Of a stretch of 64,000 nucleotides of DNA, positions 33,325 to 44,695 are shown in pieces. Source of the DNA: Onchidella celtica (taxonomy: Eukaryota; Mollusca; Gastropoda; Systellommatophora; Onchidiidae); contig OZ007571.1 in the NCBI GenBank assembly GCA_963931925.1, positions 42,336,779-42,400,778 on the forward strand, in the 5' to 3' direction. Numbering within the stretch: position 1 is the stretch's first letter; every line of letters begins with the position of its first letter. The notes under the pieces are model-generated. The model saw only the letters and a list, made by a program, of their open reading frames with translations. It did not search any database and was not told the DNA's origin. The translations under genes were made by a program, and so were the position numbers.

Positions 33325-34687
33325 GCAACAGAATTAGAAATGGCACTTCAATACACAGACTTGACAAATCTGAGGCTTTCACTGATCTGACACAAAAAAA
33401 TCCCCAAATTAAATTTATGCTACAATCTTAACGGCAAACATTTGATAAATCTCCCCAATCTACACTACACAGAGATGAATCTTATTTTGATCAGATGTAC
33501 AACGGACTTGATCTCCATAAAAATAAAAACACCAGCTTTTGGGAGGATTTGAATTCCCTTTCGGTGATTCTGCAGGGAAGGGGGTTAACCTTGATCATTT
33601 ACTCCCAAGAAAAGCTATCCTTGCCAGCTCTGTTACATGTCAAAAAAAGTTTTCTCAATGATTTTTCAAGTTTTAATTCCTCAGAAATGCAAATTAAAGT
33701 TCCTGATGCGATATACTGACTAACACCAAGATCATATCTACAATGCTATAATGCCAGAACAAGATGTAATCCCATTAGCAACGCAAGAAACGCTATTCAT
33801 TGTGTTGAATGTACAGCAAAACTTCTTTCTGAGTTGCAAGTCAGAGATAAACAAAGTTATCAGTTTTGAAGCCAGCTTTCATTCCGTCTTGTATTATGTG
33901 TTTTTGGACATACCAAGGTCGATTACAATCTCATTATATTGTATAATTATGGTAAATGAGCAGTTTTGTCCCTTACATTAATTTGCAGTTGCACTGACAG
34001 CTATGCATGTGATCTCTTCTTTTCAGAAACTGACGAATTTACCAATCTAAACTGCATTTTCCCCCATTAACAAAAAATCGGATGATACTGGAATGCTTTG
34101 ATCTTTATGTGATTACCCAGATCTTTCAGATTCCAGCAGCAAAAGTACTAAAAAAATGACTAATCCTTATACACTAAGTAAAAGCTACCAATGATTAATG
34201 GATGCCTATCATGGTCATTGTTTTTCTGCACGCCTAAGGACTGCCCCATTTCAAAATCTAGAATATCCTCAGCTGCTTTTACCAGACAACGTTCCCGTGT
34301 CAGCCAGGACCATCAAATATTAATGTAAAGAAATTCTATACTAATTTTACAACTTTGAAACAATTTTAAGTTGCTAATATTGAACTCTTTCATTTCAGTT
34401 TGCGATGATAAAAAGTAACTGCCCTACTGACGAGTCCATGACTGGATAAAACTTATGAAAAAAAATAAATTTCTAAGATAGAAAAAATCATGTACAAAAT
34501 CAGTACTGCAGTTAAAAACTGCACTGCTCAAGTCTTGATACTAAGACACTTTTTTATCCTGCTCCAATATGTGTACTTTAAACACAGAAATGACACTTGT
34601 CCAGGTTTCCATTCCAGGACAACTCTACATGGCAATTGAGAGTAAAATATAAACTTTGACACGAAATTGTGTAGCCTAAGAAATTAA
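33325..34687. other. Non-coding stretch
   Basis: Short open frames (33495-33719, 33751-33981) have no recognisable motif. Nothing else is seen. Confidence 0.3.
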
Positions 34688-34903
34688 CTTTCTAGATCCA
34701 GAGGTGAAGTGCTGCACTACTTTGCAGCAGTGTATCTGAATTGTACTGTGATAAAGGTACAATTTCTAGATCCAGGGATGAAGTGCTGTACTACTTTGCA
34801 GCAGTGTCTTTGAGTTGAACTGTGATAAAACTACAATTTCTAGATCCAGAGGTGAAGTGCTGTGCTAGTTTGCAGCAATCTTTCTTTGAATTGAACTGTC
34901 TAA
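34688..34903 (+). repeat. Three tandem copies of a ~75-bp unit
   Basis: TTTCTAGATCCAG starts recur at 34688, 34762 and 34837, each followed by GGTGAAGTGCTGTACTA, TTTGCAGCAGTGT and GAACTGTGATAAA. Identity is about 85-90%. Confidence 0.85.
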
Positions 34904-35925
<1,022 letters not shown>

Positions 35926-36399
35926 ATGTCTGTTTCATGATTTGAACCATTTGAACTCATGGCTGATGTATAGGGGGAATATTGACAAAAGGACAGCTCC
36001 AGACACAGTAACTCGAAAATTTTCGATTTTTTGTTTTTCTCGCATATTCTATTTCGCCTTGGTAAGTATTACATTTGGACGTGATGCGAATTCCATTATC
36101 GAATTAATTAACCTACTTATTGATGAGGATTTAAAAGTCGTAACAGACATTTGATACTTCATGTCAAACTTTCAAATCTCTCTCCTTTAAATTTTAGAGA
36201 CTGGTGCAAGCACCCCTCGATTTGTTGAAAAGACACTTTGATTATAAAACAACTATATAATTCGCACCTAAAGCAAAATGTCAACGTCTTTTTGCATTCC
36301 CCCAACTTTACCGCTCTTCTGCAGTATTTTCTCCAAATTACCGTAGTCTAGTTGTATTTGGTCGCTTTGAGTGAAGGAATCTATCTATCTCTATCTATA
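35926..36399. other. Non-coding stretch
   Basis: Nothing recognised apart from a short CTAT-rich patch (36379-36399) next to the Helitron-like element. Confidence 0.3.
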
Positions 36400-36880
36400 T
36401 CTATATATATTTGTGGACTTGAGATTTTTCGTTGCAAAAAGCTTCTGAACCACTCAACACTCAGTCTTCAAATTTTATGTGGTGTATCAGAATGGATGTA
36501 AGGGTGCACATTTTTAAAAAGAAGTCTCAAATCGGTGTAGTTTTTTTTATTGGAAATTTATTGTTTCCCCAATTTCACTAGGCTCATTGACATGCTGTAG
36601 GTTTTTATGACATCATATCTTCCTGAAAATTTTCGGTGCGCACCACTGCACACTGTGTACTGTCCTATCGCTGAGACCCTACGCATCTCGGCTTTGGTTC
36701 TTATTCCTTTGGGTCTGAAGTTGTGTCCTTTGTTGTTGTTGCATCTCTTCTTATAAGCTTTTAAGCTTTCTATGCAGCATTAATGCCTTTCTTAGTTCAC
36801 ATATCCCCCTCCCCCCTCCTCCAAAAAAAACAAAAACAACAACCTACACAAACCTGTTCATCGAACAGGTACTCAGCTAG
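36400..36880 (+). mobile_element. Helitron-like non-autonomous element, 481 bp
   Basis: It starts A|TC (36400) with TCTATATATATTTGTGGAC and ends with the hairpin CCTGTTCATCGAACAGG (36853-36869), 7 bp, then CTAG|T (36877-36880). There are no inverted ends and no target duplication. This is the Helitron rule set: TC at the 5' end, hairpin plus CTRR at the 3' end, A/T insertion. A second 5' end of the same family starts directly after it (36881, TATATAGATTTGTGGAC). Confidence 0.6.
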
Positions 36881-37239
36881 TATATAGATTTGTGGACTTG
36901 AGATTTTTCGTTGGAAAAGGCTTCTGAACCACTCAACACTCAGACTCCAAATTTTATATGGTGCATCAGAATGGATGTAAGGGTGCACCGTTTTTAACAG
37001 AAGTCTCAAATCGGTGTAGTTTTTTTTATTGGAAATTTATTGTTTCCTCAATTTTAGATATATTTTTAAGGTTTCTTTGAAGCTGCGCATGCGTATTATG
37101 TTTGTTTTGAAGTTGAAACTGAAAGACAGCGAAAGTGCAAATCCCTACCAGAAATGAGTGCGTTGTGTGCTAGTGCGCATAAAATCTGCATTAAGGTTCT
37201 AGGATATGGGAAGTTTTCTAGACCGAAGAGAAAGAGAGC

Positions 37240-37275
<36 letters not shown>

Positions 37276-37815
37276 TGGGTTCACAGGTTTACCAGGATAA
37301 TGCCGGTTGTTTCAAAAAGTTACTGTTGCAGTGCCTTTTTGAAAATTGTAACAACTTTGTCAAGTCGCCTAAGCTTGGGGAAAGTATGAGCACATCTGGT
37401 ATTAAAGCATCTGTCAGAGAGAGAGGGGGAGGGAAGGAGAGATGGACGAGAGGGGTTGCTGTGGGGGACAAAAGGGAGATGGAGATTGGAGGGAGACAAA
37501 GGAGAATATTGGGGGACAGGAGTAACGGGAGTGGGAGAGAGAAAGAGATGCGATGGATAGGAGAAATTGATTGGGGGGGGGGGGAGCAGGAGGCCGGGAG
37601 AGGGAAGGAGGGCGGATTCAGGTTTACCCCATGGCAAGTCCTTGTCTATCTAGACCTGCCCAGTTTATGTCAACATACGCTCTTAGAACCGTTCGTAGAG
37701 CGGGCCCTTCAGCTTGTTCAATAATAATCTAATTAGTGAGTGATGTCTCAAAGGCCACCCATCCGGTCACTATAATTATAATTCCCCCTAGCCACATAAC
37801 CAGAACACATCAGAT
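36400..37815 (+). repeat. Inverted-repeat arm, left
   Basis: It matches 47519-49559 in reverse complement at high identity, apart from a 624-bp insertion in the right arm. Landmarks are TTTGTGGACTTGAGATTTTTCG, a GA dinucleotide run (37239-37270), the G-rich segment 37420-37615, and GAACGGTTCT-type sequence near 37690. A 172-codon open frame (37206-37724) has a 149-codon counterpart in the other arm. It consists of GA-rich low-complexity sequence and is not called as a gene. Confidence 0.85.
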
Positions 37816-37959
37816 CTGACCACCACATGTTTGCGTAACCAATCCGAATTTGGGCCTCTCAGAAGTTTCTTCGTCAAAAAGATTTTACCATTTACTTGAC
37901 ATCTTATCATGTCTGGGCAAGCTTAAACTGACACTGCCAGCGTGTGAGAGCATGTATTT

Positions 37960-38620
37960 ACCCATATCACCATCAGCTGCCCTGTACGGAAAAGACATTG
38001 GCGATCATGGCTCTCCACTTGGATCTGTCATCAGCCAATCTCAAGAAGGATTTGTTGTTGTGACGTTTATTTGTTGTCCATGAGTTAAGACTTTCAGTGA
38101 AAGTTTTTCTCTGTCTACCCCTGCTTTTCCTGCCTTCGATCTTCCCTGTGACTGCTAGATGTTCGGGGCTCCTGAGGCGACAGATAATTAAGTCCTAGAA
38201 ATGTCAGTTTCATCTGTCTTATTGTCTTAATTAATGATCTTTTCAGATTAGACTCTCTCAATACTGATTCACTTGATTTTTTCTACATTCAAATTCTCAA
38301 TATTCTTCTTCTGCTTCTAGTTTCCTCTCTATTTCTTTGTTCATTGTCCAACACTCACATCCGTATAAAAGCACTGACCACACATACGTTTTCAAGACTG
38401 ATTTTGGTGGTCGTTGATAGATTTCTGTTAATTAATATTGGTCTATTTTTCTGGAATGAATCTTTGGCCATTATTATTCTTTTCCTTCTTTCAATTATGC
38501 TTCTACCACCTGATGTTATCAAAAATAGCCTAGATATTTATTTTCAGATTTGCTCTCCTTTGCTGACCAGATTACATTTCGGGTTGATTTTTTTTTTTTG
38601 TTGAGATTACCCATAAGCAC
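37960..38620 (-). mobile_element. Decayed LINE pol C-terminus (copy A)
   Basis: On the minus strand, several short pieces read as the end of a LINE reverse transcriptase: TYVWSVLLYGCECWTMNKEI (around 38340-38400), an upstream stretch like RIIMAKDSFQKNRPILINRN, and DRSKWRAMIANVFSVQGS near the end (about 37990-38045). Frames change between pieces, so it is a remnant. The YGCECW wording fits the RT C-terminal region of CR1/L2/RTE-like elements. The same remnant is present in the other duplication copy. Confidence 0.6.
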
Positions 38621-39739
38621 AACTGCTGAATCAACTGATTTAGGGACCTGTTATGGAAGTCAACGGATCACAATGTATCATACCAAAAATAGTACTATTC
38701 AATTTTTAAAGACAGCCCAGTTTCTACCTCTTGATTATAATTAAATATAGATGTCACCCCCTACCCCTTTGATTTATTATTTTAAAAATGCGAAAACTAA
38801 ACACAAACCTTCTTTATGAGCTCTGTACATATTGCCATGATATCTGATATCATTCTTTTCAGACAGCTAGTGATAAGAACATGTTTCCATTACCGTTCTG
38901 TGTGCAAACTATGTGAAGGGGCCCTTTCCTGCTAGATTTTTGTTTCTGAAATTTTAATTGATGAAGCTCCGTGAATCAAACTAATATAATGTGGAAAAAA
39001 AATGAAAGTCGCTAAGTGGCCATTATCATACTGATGCACCATTAAACCCAAACTCAATCAATCAGATCTCCCTACCGTAGAAATTTTGTATTCAATTTCC
39101 TTCATGACATCGAGAATTTGCACATTTGAGTCATTTTACAATTCTTGTGGTCAAAAGAATATAATCTGACGTGATGATACTGGGACTAGTCGAGAGAAAC
39201 TATGATTATTAATCGGGAATGCATATTTTTGAATCCAATGACAAAAACACACATCACGGTGTTTATTTCTTTAGTCTAGCATTATACAGCAATGAACATC
39301 TCAAGACTGCACAAGTACAGCAAGGAAGACATATCAAGAACATGTTAGGGGTAAAACTAATTCTTTAAGACAAGAACAATGTTCCAAACTAATAATTACA
39401 CTGTTTTTGTAGCAGCGCAAAAGCTAAATTTCAGACATTGAAAATAACGGGAGGGCACCAAATGCTTTGGGCCCAGTGCATAAGAAAATTAAAAGCAACT
39501 TTTACCTTATATCCACTCCCCACCTCCTCGTTTCATTATGCTTCAATCACAAGTTATTCAGTAGAACAGCAAAAAGCATCCCAATCCCTTTTTTTTTTAT
39601 AACTGTTGGAATTCTGAAATATAGACGCACGACTGTGACTGGCAGAGCAAAATGATTTTCACGTCGTCAAAATCCACATCAATGCAAAACATAAAAGAAA
39701 GGGAAAAGTTTCGCACACCATTTCCAAACTCTGAACAGA

Positions 39740-40852
39740 TTAACACCCTCGTATCTTCAAGTCTGAAAATAGAAATGTCCACGTTTCTCTAAATTTCCCA
39801 TTGAATTTGTAGTAAATAAGTACGTTCACACTAGCATTGAGAAAGGAAGTTGAATGAACTGTAGCTCGAATTATATTACCTGTACGATTAAAATCTTCTC
39901 CTGGGGCCAAATCTGGTATCATCACCTGGGCAATGGCTGCAGCTGACATTACAAAGACGGCGAAGAGAAGAAATACAGTAACAAGGGTCACAGCTTGAAC
40001 AATATGGATTTCTTTAACACTGAGTGTAGTACTGGAAACAGCTAACTCCTGCACTGGTTCATTTTCTGAAGACCTCATTGACTCGGGTAAAGTCGGAGAT
40101 GCAATATTGTCATTCCTCGGTCTATAATCTCCAGTCATTTCTTTTCGCAGTGTGGATGCTCGAACAAGTGCATTGAAAAGTATGACAGAGCAAACAGTGA
40201 CAATTCCTAAAACTGTGAAAGGATAGATGGTTTGATTGAGTAGATCCTTAGCCGCCCGGACCGTCTCATAATCTTCAGAATACCATACAGTAAGACGAGT
40301 TACATTTGTCTTTGGATCAGTCACCCACATAAAACCGAGGTTTGCTAAGTATGGTATTCTGGACACGATACAGACCGTGGTTATGGCAACGATAATAACT
40401 ACTGTCCGGTAAACAGTAAAAACGTGTTTAAATTTGAGTGGCATAGCCACACAACAACATCTTGCTGCAGCTATGTATGTTGTGATTCCCATAGAGGCGT
40501 TGAAAAACATACTTTGGTATGGCGTGACATAACCGCCTAATACGAAAAAGCTCAAGGCAAACTTTGCAGATAGCGGAGATCTGGCTATGTTCACACATAC
40601 GATGATGTAAGCCGACAGGATCAAATACACCAGATCTGACAGTGCCAGGGCAAATAACGAAACCGTCACGCTTTCCTTTAGGCCCATTTTGATAAAGACA
40701 ATAATGTTGATTATGTTTCCAGATGCTCCAGACATGATCAAACATGGCCATAAAACATAATGAAACATAGAAAGTAAAATGTCATAGTGACCCTTGTCCA
40801 GAGCATCGTAACGAAATGAAAATAATATCTTGGATTCATTATGGTAACCCAT
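39740..40852 (-). CDS. Rhodopsin-like GPCR 2 (putative chemosensory receptor)
   Basis: Intronless 370-residue receptor with seven hydrophobic spans near residues 31-56, 62-86, 108-132, 146-168, 206-230, 283-310 and 327-349. TM1 has SGNIINIIVFIKMGL. TM2 has LALSDLVYL with the conserved Asp. TM3 ends AAARCCCVAMP, lacking the Asp/Glu of DRY. TM7 ends NASVNVLIYYKF, in place of NPxxY. NES near the N-terminus is a glycosylation sequon. The third cytoplasmic loop (231-282) is Ser/Thr-rich (PTLPESMRSSENEP). The ATG at 40852 is preceded by a stop-containing region and is shared exactly with receptor 3. Expected to act at the cell surface through G proteins; ligand unknown. About 94% identical to receptor 3 and more distant from receptor 1. 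Confidence 0.88.
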   Translation of the reverse strand: MGYHNESKILFSFRYDALDKGHYDILLSMFHYVLWPCLIMSGASGNIINIIVFIKMGLKESVTVSLFALALSDLVYLILSAYIIVCVNIARSPLSAKFALSFFVLGGYVTPYQSMFFNASMGITTYIAAARCCCVAMPLKFKHVFTVYRTVVIIVAITTVCIVSRIPYLANLGFMWVTDPKTNVTRLTVWYSEDYETVRAAKDLLNQTIYPFTVLGIVTVCSVILFNALVRASTLRKEMTGDYRPRNDNIASPTLPESMRSSENEPVQELAVSSTTLSVKEIHIVQAVTLVTVFLLFAVFVMSAAAIAQVMIPDLAPGEDFNRTGNIIRATVHSTSFLNASVNVLIYYKFNGKFRETWTFLFSDLKIRGC

Positions 40853-41468
40853 TTTTTTCTGATTCGGCTATGATCTATGTGTGGTCTTTTAGTAAATAGT
40901 GAACTGAAAGGATATCTCAGTACTATGTCTTAGTGAAAAATCGTTGAAATTAGCACACTGAGATGAAAAAGAAGGGCTGAATATTATGATTGAACTAATT
41001 TCGAACTTTTCGTTAATCTGGAATTTGCAAAGACTGACGGGCGACGGTAATTACATGATATGGCTCTTTTACCGAGATTATTATCGACCAAAGAAAGGGC
41101 AAAATTATTATACTATTATACTCGCATCTCAGACGCTGGAGAATGATAGAAATCAACAAATAAATGTCCATTTCTTCCAGTTTTCTACTTAATTTTCTCC
41201 TGTGTGGATGAGGAAAGATCAATATTGTTATAACATTCACGCCTTTTCCTCGATGTTTTAACAACATTTTAACCAGGACAATATGCGCATGCAGCTGGAA
41301 TAATACATTAATTAAATTAATTTTCCCTCTCATTTAACAGTCGCTCATAGTAGCATAATGATTCTGTTCTAGAACTATACCCGCGTTAATGGTAGAAACT
41401 AGTTTTAATAGATGTTACTGATAATTTCTGTACGTCTGATAGTTAAGATAATAGAAATGCAGACAAAC
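40853..41468. other. Receptor 2 upstream region
   Basis: The 5' flank is nearly identical to 63214-63844 upstream of receptor 3, so any promoter was duplicated with the gene. No clear TATA box within the first 100 bases. Confidence 0.5.
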
Positions 41469-41536
<68 letters not shown>

Positions 41537-41825
41537 GTAGATAGGTAGATAGGTAGATAGGTAGATAGGTAGATAGGTAGGTAGGTAGGTAGGTAGATAG
41601 GTAGGTAGGTAGTTAGGTAGGTAGGTAGGTAGGTAGTTAGGTAGGTAGGTAGATAGGTAGGTAGGTAGATAGGTAGGTAGGTAGGTAGGTAGGTAGGTAG
41701 GTAGGTAGGTGGGTGGGTGGGTGGGTGGGTGGGTGGGTGGGTGGGTAGGTAGGTAGGTAGGTAGGTAGGTAGGTAGGTAGGTAGGTAGGTGGGTAGGTAG
41801 GTAGGTAGATAGATAGATAGGTAGG

Positions 41826-41865
<40 letters not shown>

Positions 41866-41866
41866 A
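41469..41866 (+). repeat. Tetranucleotide array TAGA/TAGG/TGGG
   Basis: About 400 bp of strictly 4-bp-phased repeats: TAGA at both ends, TAGG in the middle, and a core of about ten TGGG. The receptor 3 copy has only TAGA/CAGA variants at the same place, so the G-rich core arose after duplication. Confidence 0.95.
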
Positions 41867-42744
41867 AACAAAACCCAGACAGTTAGACAATTAGACAGAC
41901 AGATCAACAGGGACAGATGGATCGATGAATTTCAATCACTTACAAAGCGTGGCAGCCCTTGCCGTCTTTTTCTCCGCTACCAAAGCAAAGCTGTAAGTCA
42001 TTAGCACCACACGCATAATCGTGTAATCGAAGTCTGACGTGTGTTCTTCATTGCGAAAGATACCGTCATGCTCGTAAAACGACCCTATTTTGCTTCAGCA
42101 ACATTACCAACAAATTAAAACTCCAGTGCTATAGGCAACGGACCCTTTCACTGAATTCTGAAGCTGAAATATACATTTTTGAACGGGCGTACGAACCTAT
42201 AATACCGGCAGTGACACAATCACTTATATATTAGTGGGAATGTATTTCAGCGCCATGTACTCCAAAACACACAAAACAAACAATCGTAAAAAGAAAATGT
42301 CTACTTACTTCTTCAGTAAGAAATAGAAAAAAAGAACAAGAAGATGAAGAAGAAGAAGAAAACTGAAGAAAACGACAACAACAAACTAAACAACGACAAC
42401 AACAATGACCTTGGTGGCTACAAGGCACGACAAAAACAGTAAAATTACTTTGAGGTTTACATAAATAAACTACCTCATTTTGCTGGATTCTAGTCAGGGA
42501 AAACACAAAGAACATAACCAACATCATTATAGATCTACAGAACAAACATGGGCAGCCGTGATAAGATCCAAATTTTCAGTGTTCTCAGTATGAGCAACTG
42601 CAGGTTGTTTTTTTTAAATTGAGAGTATGAAGACATCGTAGAAAAGAATTTATATACAAAAAATCTCTTGAACTAATTGGTGATTGGGTGCATCAAGGAA
42701 CATCACTATAATATTGCTCTCTACATCTTTACAAATCTGTCTAC
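41867..42744. other. Non-coding stretch
   Basis: It contains a GAAGAAGAAGAAAA patch (about 42340-42375). A 104-codon open frame on the minus strand (42231-42545) is Ser/Cys-rich low complexity from that patch and is not called. Confidence 0.35.
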
Positions 42745-43450
42745 ATTATTTTGTCAACACTTCCTGTCTCACTCAGCCATTTACCCAATAACAAGAGAAC
42801 GCCGGGTAGGATGCTCTCTAGTGTCCTGAGAAGCTCATGAATCACCCGCCTGCCTCTGTCAAACGTCCGGGCACTCGGCTTGACTTGATGTTGAAATAGG
42901 TCTGACTGGGGGCGGTCTAGTGGCAGGTTGTCCTATTAAGATTCTATCTTTGTCAACTCCTGATTTTAGAGGTGATGGACACTGAATGACCTTTTTGTAC
43001 CAATCTTTATTTTCGCACGCCCAAAGACAGGAGAACGAAATTCCTGATCATATTTTGTGATTTTTACTTGTCTGATTTTTTGTTTGTTTTTGAGTTGATT
43101 TTTTTTCTTGCTGCCCCTGATGAATAAATAATATTAAAGAGTGAAGTTTGTCCAAATGTATGAGCAATTTATCGTCAAAAACTGAGGCAGTACATAAACT
43201 TTCATAATTTTTGGTCTTGTAGTCATGAAGTTTTAGTTATTTACATGTCACCCTCTAGCTTCATCATAGTGTGATTTTCACTTTCTATGAAAGGTTCGTT
43301 TTCCTTACACAAGGCTTTCGCCAGTGGGTCAAGTGTTCTCTGCTCTTCTCTTCCTCTTTGAGGTCCTCGCTACATATACCTGTCCATACTTACACAATAG
43401 AATTTGATAACCAAACTCATATCATTCCCAGCGTATTTGAAATAAACTAT
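42745..43450 (+). repeat. Dispersed repeat R1, copy 2
   Basis: Partner of 5569-6290, same orientation, about 75% similar. Landmarks include TTGTCAACACTTCCTGTC, CCTATTAAGATTCTATCT and CTCTGCTCTTCTCTTTC/CTCTTCTCTTCCTC. Confidence 0.7.
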
Positions 43451-43859
43451 CTTACATTCCTTTTGACAGGAGCGCTTTTGGGCAATGTGGCTGAGTTACC
43501 CACAAGAGGTAGCCTAATTGGGAGGATTACCGATCCAATTCATCTAGAGTTGAAGAGTGAGTATACCGACAAAAAATAAGGACCAGGGACAGGTTTGATA
43601 ATGGATTCAGGATTGGGGATCGGCTGTTATAATGATTTCTTTGAAGTATAATAATCATTTTTAATATCTGTTCTACCTTGTTCCATTAAAAGGCTTATAT
43701 AGGGGTGTCTTCTGGATGTAAGTGGATGTTGTAATTTATCCTGGTATTTTTGTGACTAATTCAAGCCAGTCTTCGGCAGACGTTATTGTAGCAATTTTCG
43801 AAAATCTTAACCCAAACCTTACATTTTTCCGAAATATTCACTGTGCAAAACAAATCTAC
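43451..43859. other. Non-coding stretch
   Basis: Nothing recognised between repeat R1 and the RTE-type LINE end. Confidence 0.3.
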
Positions 43860-43876
43860 TCTTGTTGTTGTCTCCC

Positions 43877-44695
43877 TTAACCCCTTGCGGTGTCGTCGGG
43901 GCGCCGCCTTGATGCACTGTACACCTCCCTCCTCCATTTTTCTCTGTCGTGGGTGAGGGCCTGGGTCTCTGCAAAGGGCTTGCCTGTCCACTCTGAGATG
44001 TTATCCGCCCATTTTTTCTTCTGTCTGCCTCTCTTTCTGCTGCCCTTAACGGTTCCTTGTAGGATGGTCTTTGATAAGCCATTGGATCTTGTTGTGTGGC
44101 CATACCATTTCATCTTTCGTTTCTTGACTATGGTGAGTAGATCGTCGTGGGGGCCAATATGTTGTTGGATGATCTGCCGGACTCGTTCGTTGGTAATATG
44201 GTCCAGGTATCCAATGCCGAGGATGTTTCTGTAGCATTTCATCTCAATTGCTTGAACCTTTCTTTGCAACTCAGCAGTGAGGGTCCATGTTTCACATGCA
44301 TACAGAAAGATAGACAGTACCAGTGCATGCATGAGTCGGATCTTGTACTTCATGGTGATGTTTTTATCCCTCCATATTGGTCGCAGTTTTGCCAGTGCGG
44401 TCATGGTTTGTGCAGATCTTGCGAGGACCTCCGCGCGCGATCCGTTGTCCGAGATGATAGCCCCTAAATACTTGAATTGATTGACCATTTCAAGTTTAGT
44501 TCCTTGAACCGAGATGTTGTGCGTGAAGGTGCCATATTCATTTGTCATCATTTTCGTTTTTTCAGCGCTGATCTTCATTCCGTACCTTGTTGACATGTTG
44601 TCAAGGTGATTGACTAGTCTTGTAAGTTCTTCTTCATTCCCAGCTAGCCCATCTATGTCCGATGCTAACTGTGCCTTCATGATCTTCCAGTGCAT
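43877..44695 (-). pseudogene. RTE-type RT C-terminal part
   Basis: It begins in a shifted frame and from residue 12 reads SDIDGLAGNEEELTRLVNHL, directly after where the F/YADD box should be. The expected catalytic stretch between VSIG and DIDGL is absent, a loss of about 40 bases that also shifts the frame. It continues with the thumb/C-terminal region: FKYLGAIISDNGS, LSIFLYACETWTLTAEL, RILGI-type RNILGIGYLDHI and WYGHTTRSNGLSKTI. Confidence 0.85.

Larger units (their letters stand above)
37717..41866 (+). repeat. Segmental duplication, copy A (with receptor 2)
   Basis: Direct copy of 56316-64000 minus its 3752-bp transposon. It begins TTCAATAATAATCTAATT, covers a LINE fragment, the receptor 3' flank, the receptor itself, its 5' flank and the start of the TAGA array. 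Identity is about 95% by eye, with short indels. Confidence 0.9.

Noticed and set aside
37206-37724. 172-codon open frame conserved in both inverted arms
   Set aside because: It is GA-rich low complexity, conservation is explained by recent duplication, and no domain is visible.
41405-41907. Long open frames (over 150 codons) in the tetranucleotide arrays
   Set aside because: A 4-bp repeat without stops is open in all frames; the Tyr/Leu/Pro/Thr peptide is a by-product. The same holds for 35679-35960.
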